Positions 41,268 to 50,200 of a stretch of DNA of 64,000 nucleotides are shown in pieces. Position 1 is the first letter of the stretch. Every line of letters starts with the position of its first letter. The notes below the pieces were generated by a model. That model did not search any database. It worked only from the letters and a program-made list of their open reading frames with translations, and had not been told where the DNA came from. The stretch comes from Streptomyces wedmorensis (GTDB lineage Bacteria > Actinomycetota > Actinomycetes > Streptomycetales > Streptomycetaceae), in assembly GCF_000716445.1 (NCBI RefSeq), contig NZ_JNWK01000049.1:1-64000 (forward strand). Reading direction: 5' to 3'. The position numbers and the translations under genes are program-made.

Positions 41268-43607
41268 TCAGCCGTTGCGCTTCCAGCGGGGCTTGTCGTC
41301 GCGACGGCCGAAGGAGCCGCCGGTCGAGCCGGTGCCGCGGTGGTCGTCGCGACGGCCGAAGGGACGGTCGCCGCCACCGGAGCGGAAGCCGCCGGAGGGA
41401 CGGTCGTCACGACGGTCGCGGTTGAAGGGACGGTCGCTGCCGCGGTGGCCGCCGGTGGGGCGGTCGTTGTCGCGGCGCTCGAAGGGGCGGCCGCCGCGGT
41501 CGTCACGGTTGAAGCCACCGGACGGACGGTCGTCACGGCGGAAGCCACCACGGTCGCCACCACGGTCGTCACGGTTGAAGCCACCCGAGGGACGGTCGTC
41601 ACGGCGGAAGCCACCGGACGGACGGTCGTTGTCGCGACGGAAGCCGCCACGGTCGCCACCACGGTCGTCACGGTTGAAGCCACCCGAGGGACGGTCGTCA
41701 CGGCGGAAGCCACCGGACGGACGGTCGTCACGGCGGAAGCCGCCACGGTCGCCACCACGGTCGTCACGGTTGAAGCCACCGGACGGACGGTCGTCACGGC
41801 GGAAGCCACCGGACGGACGGTCGTTGTCGCGACGGAAGCCACCGGACGGACGGTCGTCGCGACGGAAGCCACCACGGTCGCCACCACGGTCGTCACGGTT
41901 GAAGCCACCGGACGGACGGTCGTCGCGACGGAAGCCGCCACGGTCGCCACCGCGGTCGCGGCGCTCGTAGTTGCCGCGCTCGTCGCGGGCCGGGCGCTCC
42001 TCGCGGCGCTGCTCCTCGACGCGGGCGGCGCGCTCGGCCTCGACGGCCGCGGCGGCCACCTCGGCCTCGGCGGCCTCGGTCACCTCGGCGACGGCGGCCT
42101 CGGGGTCCTCGCCGCGCTCGCGGGCGGCGCGGGCCACCAGGCGGTCGGCCTCCTCGCGGAGCTCGACGGCACGGCGCTGGAGGCGCTCCAGCTGCTTGGT
42201 CAGGTCGACGACCTCGCGCTCGGCCTGCTTGGCCGAGTTGTTCGCGGAGTCGGCCTGGACCTCGGTCAGCGAACGGGCGCCGGTGATCTCGGCGACCTCC
42301 GGGTCGAACGCGCCGGCGCCGCCGACGATGTGGCGCGTGGCGTCGACGCCCGCGTCCTCCATCAGGCGGAAGATCTGGCGGCGCTGGTGCGGCAGGGCCA
42401 GGGAGACCACGACACCGGAGCGGCCGGCGCGGGCGGTACGGCCCGAGCGGTGCAGGTAGTCCTTGTGGTCGCCGGCCGGGTCCACGTTCAGGACCAGGTC
42501 GATGCCGTCGACGTGGATGCCTCGGGCGGCGACGTCGGTCGCGACGAGCGCGTTGACGTAGCCGTCCTTGAAGTCGGCCAGGGTGCGCGTACGGGCGCCC
42601 TGGGTCATGCCGCCGTGCAGGGCGTCGGCCTTCACACCGGAGTCGCGCAGCTGTTCGGCGATGCGGTCGGCACCGAGCTGGGTGCGGACGAAGATGATCG
42701 TGCGGCCCTTGCGGGCGGCGATCGCGGCGGTGACCGGCGCCTTGTCCTTCGGCTTCACGACGAGGACGTGGTGGGTCATGGTGGTGACGGCACCGGCGGA
42801 CGGGTCGACCTCGTGCGTGATCGGGTCCACCAGGTAGCGCTTGACCAGGCTGTCGATCTCGTTCTCCAGGGTGGCGGAGAAGAGGAGGCGCTGGCCGCCG
42901 ACCGGGACCTGGTCGAGCAGCTCGGTGACCTCGGGCAGGAAGCCCAGGTCGGCCATCTGGTCGGCCTCGTCGAGGACGGCGATCTGGACGTTCTCGAGGG
43001 AGCAGGCGCCGCGGTTGATGATGTCGCGGAGACGGCCCGGGGTGGCGACGAGGATGTCGACGCCGCGCTCCAGGGCGTAGATCTGGTTGCCCATGGACGT
43101 ACCGCCGCAGACGACCTTCATCTTGAGGCCGAGCACGTCGCCGTACGGCTGGAGGGCGTCCGCGACCTGCATCGCGAGCTCACGGGTCGGGGTGAGGATG
43201 ACGCCGCGGGGCTTCTTCTTGTCGGTGTGACCGCCGGCCAGGGTGGCGAGCAGCGGCAGACCGAAGGAGAGGGTCTTGCCGGAGCCGGTGCGGCCGCGGC
43301 CGAGGATGTCCTTGCCGGCCAGGGCGTCCGGGATGGTCGCGGCCTGGATCGGGAAGGGGGTGGTGACGCCGTTCTGGGCGAGCTTGCGCACGACGCCCTC
43401 GGGCAGACCGAGGTCGCCGAAGGTGATGGTGGGCTCGTCGGAGTCCGTGGACTCCTCGGACTCCTCGTCGAAGACGTCGGAGTCGGCGTCGAGGACCTCG
43501 TCGACGGTGATGTCGGCCTCGAGCTCGGCGATCTCGGTGGCCTCTACGGCCTCGACGATCTCGTCGTTCTCGGGCATGACGGCGTGGTCAGAACTGAAAA
43601 TGGACAT
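41268..43607 (-). CDS. DEAD-box RNA helicase with RGG-like repetitive tail
   Basis: A 779-residue ATP-dependent RNA helicase. An acidic N-terminal tail (1-60) precedes the two RecA domains (about 62-430): Q-motif TPFPIQAATIP, Walker A GRGRTGSGKT, PTRELA, TPGR, DEAD in VLDEADQM, SAT in FSATLEN, and HRSGRTARAG. A charged coiled region (about 465-530) follows, then 240 residues of low-complexity Arg/Gly/Asp/Phe repeats such as GGFRRDDRPSGGFNRDDRGGDR. Such tails bind RNA and drive condensates in RGG-type helicases; CsdA/DeaD-type helicases act in cold shock, ribosome assembly and RNA decay. ATG 43607. Monocistronic with its own terminator. Confidence 0.93.
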   Translation of the reverse strand: MSIFSSDHAVMPENDEIVEAVEATEIAELEADITVDEVLDADSDVFDEESEESTDSDEPTITFGDLGLPEGVVRKLAQNGVTTPFPIQAATIPDALAGKDILGRGRTGSGKTLSFGLPLLATLAGGHTDKKKPRGVILTPTRELAMQVADALQPYGDVLGLKMKVVCGGTSMGNQIYALERGVDILVATPGRLRDIINRGACSLENVQIAVLDEADQMADLGFLPEVTELLDQVPVGGQRLLFSATLENEIDSLVKRYLVDPITHEVDPSAGAVTTMTHHVLVVKPKDKAPVTAAIAARKGRTIIFVRTQLGADRIAEQLRDSGVKADALHGGMTQGARTRTLADFKDGYVNALVATDVAARGIHVDGIDLVLNVDPAGDHKDYLHRSGRTARAGRSGVVVSLALPHQRRQIFRLMEDAGVDATRHIVGGAGAFDPEVAEITGARSLTEVQADSANNSAKQAEREVVDLTKQLERLQRRAVELREEADRLVARAARERGEDPEAAVAEVTEAAEAEVAAAAVEAERAARVEEQRREERPARDERGNYERRDRGGDRGGFRRDDRPSGGFNRDDRGGDRGGFRRDDRPSGGFRRDNDRPSGGFRRDDRPSGGFNRDDRGGDRGGFRRDDRPSGGFRRDDRPSGGFNRDDRGGDRGGFRRDNDRPSGGFRRDDRPSGGFNRDDRGGDRGGFRRDDRPSGGFNRDDRGGRPFERRDNDRPTGGHRGSDRPFNRDRRDDRPSGGFRSGGGDRPFGRRDDHRGTGSTGGSFGRRDDKPRWKRNG
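41490..41960. repeat. Coding tandem repeats in the helicase tail
   Basis: Imperfect 24- to 60-base units built from CGGTCGTCACGG, AAGCCACC and GGACGGACGG recur about a dozen times, with stretches identical at DNA level. In frame throughout. Confidence 0.85.
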
Positions 43608-43804
43608 GCGAAATGCGAAACCTTCCGGAGTCTCGGCACGCGCCCGTCAACTCCGTGATTTCGCAAACGACCGCCTCAATGCGGTCAGCCACGGCTAGGG
43701 AGAGTACGCGCCACGCGGCGCTCTTCTGTGTCGGCGCCGGGCAATAGGATCAAGCGATCTACCACCATACGGACTCTCCCCCACCTATGGCAAATCGGAC
43801 TACG

Positions 43805-44461
43805 TCACACTGGTCCGACCTGCGGCGACGCCGACGGCTCCGAGGGCGCCCCCGGCCCGTCCGCCGCCCGCATCGCGCCCAGCTGGGTGCCGGTGCCGGA
43901 CGGCGGCGGATCGGTGGGGTTCGAGGTCGGTTCCGGGGTCGGCTCGGGCGTCGGGTCCGTCGGCTCGGGCGTCGGCTCCGGGGTCGGCTCGGACGGCTCC
44001 TGCGTCGGCGTGGGCCCGCCGCCGGGTCCGCCGCCGTTCGCGCCGCCGTTCCCGTTGTCACCGTTCCCGCCGCCGGCCGCGCCGCCCGGACCCTGCTGGC
44101 CGCCCGTCGGCTGCGGCTTCGGCGAACCGTCGGGGCCGCCCGGGCCCTCGACCGGCAGCACCGCGCCCGCGGAGGGCTTCGCCGTGATCGAGGGCGAACC
44201 GCTCGGCACCGGGGACTCCGTGCCCGCCCCGGCCGCCTGGGGCCCGGTCCCCCTGCCCGGCCGGCCGTTCCAGGTGCCGCCGCCGGCCGCGCCCCCGTCA
44301 CCGCCGCCGGAGTCGGCCGTCACGCCCTGCTTCCCCCCGGACGCGCCGGGTGCCGGCTTCGCCCCTTCGTCACCGACACTCATACAGCCACTGAGACCGG
44401 CGCAGGCCGCGACGGCCAGCGCGGTGGCGGCCCATCTCACCGGGGTGGGCAAATGGCGCAC
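43805..44461 (-). CDS. Putative Pro/Gly-rich lipoprotein
   Basis: A 218-residue hypothetical lipoprotein. Hydrophobic segment (about 10-24) ends in a lipobox LSGC, so the Cys should be lipidated and the protein anchored outside the membrane. The rest is low complexity: Gly/Ala-rich (GGAAGGG), Pro/Thr (TPEPTPEPTDPTPEP), no folded domain. GTG 44461 (VRHLPTPVRW) has GGAGG seven bases upstream and is preferred over a start at 44482. Not recognised beyond this; it could be a wall-spanning spacer. The small zincin gene lies 99 bases upstream on the same strand. Confidence 0.72.
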   Translation of the reverse strand: MRHLPTPVRWAATALAVAACAGLSGCMSVGDEGAKPAPGASGGKQGVTADSGGGDGGAAGGGTWNGRPGRGTGPQAAGAGTESPVPSGSPSITAKPSAGAVLPVEGPGGPDGSPKPQPTGGQQGPGGAAGGGNGDNGNGGANGGGPGGGPTPTQEPSEPTPEPTPEPTDPTPEPTPEPTSNPTDPPPSGTGTQLGAMRAADGPGAPSEPSASPQVGPV

Positions 44462-44560
44462 AGGGGCACCTCCAGGACACATCGGGCAGGAACGGAACGC
44501 GTCACCCTGCCCAACTCCCTTTGCGCCACATGGGACACGCCCGGATGCCGCCGGGCCGGC

Positions 44561-44911
44561 TCAGCCGTAGCCCAGTGCGTGCAGCCGCTCGTCGTCGATG
44601 CCGAAGTGGTGGGCGATCTCGTGCACCACGGTGATCTCGGTCTCCGCGACCACGTCCTCGCGCGACTCGCACATCCGCAGCGTCGGCCCCCGGTAGATCG
44701 TGATCCGGTCCGGCAGCACCCCCGCGTACCACTCGCCCCGCTCGGTCAGCGGCGTCCCCTCGTACAGACCGAGCAGCTCCGGATCGTCCGGGGCGGGCTC
44801 GTCCTCCACGAACACGGCGACGTTGTCCATCAGCCGCGTCAGCTCCGGCGGAATCCGGTCCAGGGCCTCGGCGACAAGCTCCTCGAACTCCTCGCGCGTC
44901 ATCTCCAGCAC
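44561..44911 (-). CDS. Small metallopeptidase-family protein (zincin-like)
   Basis: A 116-residue protein with HEIAHHFGID near the C-terminus (H-E-x-x-H zinc motif, about 96-105) and the family N-terminus MTREEFEELVAEALDRIPPEL. These minimal zincins (DUF1025/MMP-like) are widespread in actinobacteria and lack a characterised substrate. GTG 44911 has GGGGGAG about ten bases upstream; ATG 44902 is an alternative. Not secreted. Close downstream neighbour is the lipoprotein gene. Confidence 0.9.
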   Translation of the reverse strand: MLEMTREEFEELVAEALDRIPPELTRLMDNVAVFVEDEPAPDDPELLGLYEGTPLTERGEWYAGVLPDRITIYRGPTLRMCESREDVVAETEITVVHEIAHHFGIDDERLHALGYG

Positions 44912-44941
44912 CCGCCCATTCTCCCCCTCGGGGAAACCGTT

Positions 44942-44971
44942 TTGGCGATAGCGCCCGCCATCCCATATGCT
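44942..44971 (+). promoter_or_regulatory. Predicted promoter of the tRNA-Glu/Asp/Phe cluster
   Basis: TTGGCG (44942-44947) and TATGCT (44966-44971), 18-base spacer, 45 bases before tRNA-Glu. Confidence 0.5.
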
Positions 44972-45015
44972 TCAGACGTCCCCGACGCGCTGAGAAGCGC
45001 GCAGGTGGGCCCTTA

Positions 45016-45088
45016 GCCCTCATCGTCTAGTGGCCCAGGACGCCGCCCTTTCAAGGCGGTAGCACGGGTTCGAATCCCGTTGGGGGTA
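45016..45088 (+). tRNA. tRNA-Glu (TTC)
   Basis: Anticodon loop CTTTCAA; acceptor GCCCTCA pairs with TGGGGGT using two G:T pairs; discriminator A; no CCA. Confidence 0.95.
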
Positions 45089-45127
45089 CGCATTACCGTG
45101 TGCGAGACTAGTGCTCGCACATAGCCA

Positions 45128-45201
45128 GGACCTGTGGAGCAGTTGGTTAGCTCGCCACCCTGTCAAGGTGGAGGTCGCGGGTTCAAGTCCCGTCAGGTTC
45201 G
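45128..45201 (+). tRNA. tRNA-Asp (GTC), first copy
   Basis: Anticodon loop CTGTCAA; acceptor GGACCTG/CAGGTTC; discriminator G, the AspRS identity base. Differs from the second copy only in base pair 3:70. Confidence 0.95.
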
Positions 45202-45223
45202 CGGAGACTGGAAACAGTCTCTC

Positions 45224-45297
45224 GGCTGGGTAGCTCAGTTGGTACGAGCGATCGCCTGAAAAGCGATAGGTCGCCGGTTCGACCCCGGCCCCAGCCA
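45224..45297 (+). tRNA. tRNA-Phe (GAA)
   Basis: Anticodon loop CTGAAAA; acceptor GGCTGGG/CCCAGCC; discriminator A. Last gene of the three-tRNA cluster. Confidence 0.95.
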
Positions 45298-45302
45298 CAA
45301 GG

Positions 45303-45334
45303 AGAAGGCCCCGTTCGAAAGAACGGGGCCTTCT
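45303..45334 (+). terminator. Terminator of the tRNA cluster
   Basis: Arms AGAAGGCCCCGTTC and complement (14 bp) with a GAAA tetraloop, followed by GCGTTT. Confidence 0.9.
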
Positions 45335-45421
45335 GCGTTTCCCCGGGACCCGCGAACGGCACCGGCCGCGCCCCGGAAGCACCCGTACGGGGAAAGGGCA
45401 GGCGCCCCTCCCCCGTATCCG

Positions 45422-46264
45422 TCACGTCTCCTCGGGTTCCCGCGTCCGGTTCGCCCGCCTGCCCCGCACCGTGAGCGCGAGGGCGACGACGGCCACGACG
45501 GCCGTGAGCAGGGCCCAGTCCGGGATGGTGCGGCCCAGGGAGGCGACTCGGGCTTCCAGGGCGAAGGACTCGTCGACGGTGAGGAGGCCCGGCAGCGCCG
45601 TCGTCCCGTCGAAGGCGAGGAAGAGCGTGCCGAGGGCGATGAAGAAGAGGCCCGAGAGCAGCGAGGTGGAGTGGACCTGGAGGCGGCCGAGGCGGATCGG
45701 ACGGCCGCGCAGCCAGCCGCGCCGGCCCAGGTCGTACCGCTCCCAGAGCAGCGCCAGGACGAACAGGGGGACAGCCATGCCCAGCGCGTACACCGCGAGG
45801 AGCAGTCCGCCGTAGGCCGGGCTGCCGCTGAGCGCCGCCACCGTCAGGACGCTGCCGAGGATCGGGCCGGCGCAGAAGCCCGCGAGGCCGTAGACCAGGC
45901 CGAGGGCGTAGACGGAGAGCGCGGAGGTGGGCCGGATGCGGCCGCTCGCCTCGGCGGCGCGGCGCGAGGTGAAGCCGAGGCCGAGGACCTGGAGGACGCC
46001 GAGCCCGATGATCAGCCAGCCGCCGGCGGCGACGAGGAGGTCCCGGTGGCCGTAGAAGAACCGGCCCGCGAGGGAGCCGGCCGCGCCGAGCGGGACGAGG
46101 GTGGTCGCCAGGCCCGCGTAGAGGATGCCGGTCCTGGCCACCAGCTTCGCGCGCGTGTCGATGGAGTACGCGAAGAAGGCGGGCAGGAGCAGGGCGCTGC
46201 AGGGGCTGAGGAGGGCGAGCAGGCCGCCGAGGAACGCGGCGAGGTATCCGATGCCGGACGTCAC
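45422..46264 (-). CDS. CcdA/DsbD-type membrane thiol reductant transporter
   Basis: A 280-residue membrane protein with about seven helices. The two family half-motifs with a Cys each are present: LALLSPCSALLLPAFFAY in helix 1 and LAGFCAGPILGSVLTVAAL in helix 4. CcdA proteins pass electrons from cytoplasmic thioredoxin to extracytoplasmic thiol proteins, serving cytochrome c assembly or disulfide control. Its GTG (46264) overlaps the stop of the DsbA-like gene by four bases (GTGA), so the pair is translationally coupled and CcdA probably reduces that partner. The C-terminal helix ends in a basic tail. Confidence 0.88.
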   Translation of the reverse strand: MTSGIGYLAAFLGGLLALLSPCSALLLPAFFAYSIDTRAKLVARTGILYAGLATTLVPLGAAGSLAGRFFYGHRDLLVAAGGWLIIGLGVLQVLGLGFTSRRAAEASGRIRPTSALSVYALGLVYGLAGFCAGPILGSVLTVAALSGSPAYGGLLLAVYALGMAVPLFVLALLWERYDLGRRGWLRGRPIRLGRLQVHSTSLLSGLFFIALGTLFLAFDGTTALPGLLTVDESFALEARVASLGRTIPDWALLTAVVAVVALALTVRGRRANRTREPEET

Positions 46265-47025
46265 CGGCCGGCCTTCCTCGGGGCCGCCTTCGCGGCGGCC
46301 TCGATGGCCTCCGTGAAGGTCTCCAGGGGCTGGGCGCCGGCGATCGGCCGACCGTTGACCAGGGACGACGGGGTGGAGGTGGCGCCGAGCTCGTACCCCT
46401 GTTCCTGGTCCTTCCGTACGGCCTCCCGGGCGGCCTGGCTCTCGGTGTCCTTCGCGAACCGGGCCGCGTCGGGGACGCCGGCCTCCTGGGCGAGGGCGGC
46501 GAGCCGGTCCTTGCCGAAGCCCTTCTCCTTGGCGCCGTCGGCGTAGGCGGCCTTGTGGAACTCCCAGAACCTGCCCTGCTGCCCGGCCGCCCAGGAGGCG
46601 CGGGCGACGGCCTCCGATTCCTCGCCGAAGATCGGGAAGTTCCGCCACTCGATGCGCAGGGTGCCGTTCTCGACGTACTTCCGCACCAGGACGGGCTCGG
46701 TGTCCCGGGCGAACTTCCCGCAGTAGCCGCACTTGAAGTCGGCGTACTCGACGAGCACGACGGGCGCGTCGGCCCGGCCCAGGGCGAGCTTGTCGGCGGC
46801 GTCGCGGCGGGCGTACGCCTCCAGGTGGGGGTAGACGCCCGCGGACGGGTCGGCGGAGACGTCGGCGACGGACGAGGAGCCGGCGGCGCCGGGCGACGAG
46901 GGCTTGGTCGCGGTGTAGGAGACGACGCCGAGCAGCACGGCGGCGGCCGCCACCGCGGACACGATCAGGACCGGCCTGGACCTGGAGGCGGACGGGGACG
47001 AGGGCTTGGACGTGGGGTTGGACAT
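46261..47025 (-). CDS. DsbA-like thioredoxin-fold membrane-anchored protein
   Basis: A 254-residue protein: N-terminal cytoplasmic tail, one membrane anchor (about 19-40; PVLIVSAVAAAAVLLGVV), then a DsbA/DsbG-like thioredoxin fold with active site FKCGYCGK (about 96-103) and the cis-Pro loop TSTPSSLVNGRPI. It should oxidise or isomerise disulfides outside the membrane. ATG 47025 lacks a Shine-Dalgarno but follows TATCGT by six bases, so it may be leaderless. Coupled to the CcdA-type gene; divergent from hrpA. Confidence 0.9.
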   Translation of the reverse strand: MSNPTSKPSSPSASRSRPVLIVSAVAAAAVLLGVVSYTATKPSSPGAAGSSSVADVSADPSAGVYPHLEAYARRDAADKLALGRADAPVVLVEYADFKCGYCGKFARDTEPVLVRKYVENGTLRIEWRNFPIFGEESEAVARASWAAGQQGRFWEFHKAAYADGAKEKGFGKDRLAALAQEAGVPDAARFAKDTESQAAREAVRKDQEQGYELGATSTPSSLVNGRPIAGAQPLETFTEAIEAAAKAAPRKAGR

Positions 47026-47200
47026 GCGATCACGATAGATACGGCCCCCGCCGTCACCCCGCATACGGCCCCACATCGGGAGGGAACGAGGTGAACCCGG
47101 CACGGGTGGACGCGGACGGTGACGGATCGGCGACGGCCCCGCCGGACGGTCGTAAATCGGTTCGCCGCTTCTCGGCCGCAGGTGCGATCCTGGATCCCGT

Positions 47201-50200
47201 ATGTCTACTTCCTTCGCCGCCCTCCAGTCCGTCCTGGCCGGGGTCTCGCTGCGGGACTCCCACCGGCTCGGCCGCCGTCTCGAAGGCGCCCGCCGCATCC
47301 GCAAGCCCGAGGCCCGCGCGGCCGTCCTGGACGAGATCGCCGCCGAGGCGGCCAAGGCCAAGGAGCGCGTCGACGGGCGCGCCTCCCGCGTGCCCGCGGT
47401 CACGTACCCCGAGCAGCTGCCCGTCTCACAGAAGAAGGACGAGATCCTGGAGGCGATACGCGACCACCAGGTCGTGATCGTCGCCGGTGAGACGGGTTCC
47501 GGAAAGACCACCCAGATCCCGAAGATCTGCCTGGAGCTCGGCCGGGGCGTCCGGGGCATGATCGGGCACACCCAGCCCCGCCGGATCGCGGCCCGCACGG
47601 TCGCGGAGCGCGTCGCCGAGGAGCTGAGGACCCCGCTGGGCGAGGCCGTCGGCTGGAAGGTCCGCTTCACGGACCAGGTGAACCCCGACGCGACCTTCGT
47701 GAAGCTGATGACGGACGGCATCCTGCTCGCCGAGATCCAGACGGACCGCGAGCTGCGCGCCTACGACACGATCATCATCGACGAGGCCCACGAGCGGTCC
47801 CTCAACATCGACTTCCTGCTCGGCTATCTGGCCCAGCTGCTGCCGAAGCGCCCCGACCTCAAGGTCGTGATCACCTCCGCGACCATCGACCCGGAGCGTT
47901 TCTCCCGCCACTTCGGCGACGCCCCGATCGTCGAGGTCAGCGGCCGTACGTACCCGGTCGAGGTCCGCTACCGGCCCCTCCTGGAGGAGGACTCCGAGGA
48001 GTCGGACCGGGACCAGATCACCGCGATCTGCGACGCCGTCGACGAGCTGCAGAAGGAGGGCCCGGGCGACGTCCTGGTCTTCCTCTCCGGCGAGCGCGAG
48101 ATCCGCGACACCGCGGACGCGCTCACCAAGAGGAACCTCTTCAACACGGAGATCCTGCCGCTGTACGCCCGGCTCTCCCACGCCGAGCAGCACCGCGTCT
48201 TCCAGGCCCACTCCGGCCGCCGGATCGTCCTCGCGACGAACGTCGCCGAGACCTCGCTGACGGTCCCCGGCATCAAGTACGTGATCGACCCGGGCACCGC
48301 CCGCATCTCGCGCTACTCGCACCGCACGAAGGTCCAGCGCCTGCCGATCGAGCCGGTGAGCCAGGCCAGCGCCAACCAGCGCAAGGGCCGCTGCGGCCGT
48401 ACGTCCGACGGCATCTGCATCCGGCTGTACTCGGAGGACGACTTCCTGACCCGTCCGGAGTTCACGGACGCCGAGATCCTCCGTACGAACCTGGCCTCCG
48501 TCATCCTCCAGATGACCGCCGCCGGCCTCGGCGACATCGAGAAGTTCCCCTTCATCGACCCGCCGGACCACCGCAACATCCGGGACGGCGTCCAGCTTCT
48601 CCAGGAGCTCGGCGCCATCGACCCGAACGAGAAGGACCCGAAGAAGCGGCTCACGCAGCAGGGCCGGAAGCTGTCGCAGCTGCCCGTGGACCCCCGGCTC
48701 GCCCGGATGGTCCTGGAGGCCGACAAGAACGGCTGTGTCCGCGAGGTCATGGTCATCGCGGCCGCGCTCTCCATCCAGGACCCGCGCGAGCGGCCGTCCG
48801 AGAAGCAGGCGCAGGCCGACCAGCAGCACGCCCGCTTCAAGGACGAGACGAGCGACTTCCTCGCCTTCCTCAACCTGTGGCGGTACGTCCGCGAGCAGCA
48901 GAGGGAGCGCGGCTCCAGCTCCTTCCGCCGGATGTGCAAGCAGGAGTACCTGAACTTCCTGCGCATCCGCGAGTGGCAGGACATCTACAGCCAGCTGCGC
49001 ACGGTCGCCAAGCAGATGGGCATCCACCTCAACGAGGAGGACGCGCCCGAGCAGTCCGTCCACGTGTCCCTGCTCTCCGGCCTCCTCAGCCACATCGGCC
49101 TGAAGGACGTGAAGGAGTCCAAGGACGGCGCGAAGGACGGCTCCCGCCGCGAGGGCGGCCGGGGCGAGTACCTGGGCGCGCGGAACGCCAAGTTCGCGAT
49201 CTTCCCCGGCTCCGCGCTCTTCAAGAAGCCCCCGCGGTTCGTGATGTCCGCCGAGCTGGTGGAGACCTCTCGGCTCTGGGCCCGGGTCAACGCCCGGATC
49301 GAGCCCGAGTGGATCGAGCCGCTCGCCGAGCACCTGGTGAAGAAGACGTACAGCGAGCCGCACTGGGAGAAGGACCAGGCGGCCGTGATGGCCTTCGAGA
49401 AGGTGACGCTGTACGGCGTCCCGATCGTCGCCGACCGCAAGGTGAACTACGGCCGGATCGACCCCGAGGTCTCCCGGGACCTGTTCATCCGGAACGCGCT
49501 CGTCGAGGGCGACTGGCGCACCCACCACAAGTTCTTCGCCGACAACCGCAAGCTCCTCACCGAGGTCGAGGAGCTCGAACACCGCGCCCGGCGCCGGGAC
49601 ATCCTCGTCGACGACGAGACGCTCTTCGACTTCTACGACAAGCGCGTCCCCGAACACGTCGTGTCCGGAGCCCACTTCGACTCCTGGTGGAAGCACAAGC
49701 GCCACGAGGAGCCGGAGTTCCTCGACTTCGAGCGCGAGATGCTCATCAACGAGAAGGCGGGTGCGGTCACCAAGGACGACTACCCGGACTCGTGGCGGCA
49801 GGGCCCGCTGAAGTTCCGGGTGACGTACCAGTTCGAGCCGGGCGCGGACGCGGACGGCGTGACCGTCCACGTGCCGCTCCAGGTGCTGAACCAGGTGACG
49901 GACGACGGCTTCGAGTGGCAGATCCCGGGCCTGCGCGCGGAGGTCGTCACGGAGCTGATCCGCTCCCTGCCGAAGCCGATCCGCCGCCACTACGTGCCCG
50001 CGCCGAACTTCGCGGGCCGCTTCCTCGACGCCGTCGTGCCCGTGCAGGAGCCGCTGACGGGCGCGCTCGCCCGCGAGCTCCAGCGGATGGTCGGCGTTCC
50101 GGTCACGCCGGAGGACTTCGACTGGGCGAAGGTCCCCGAGCACCTCAAGGTGACCTTCCGGATCGTCGACGAGCGGCGCCGGAAGCTCGCCGAGGACAAG

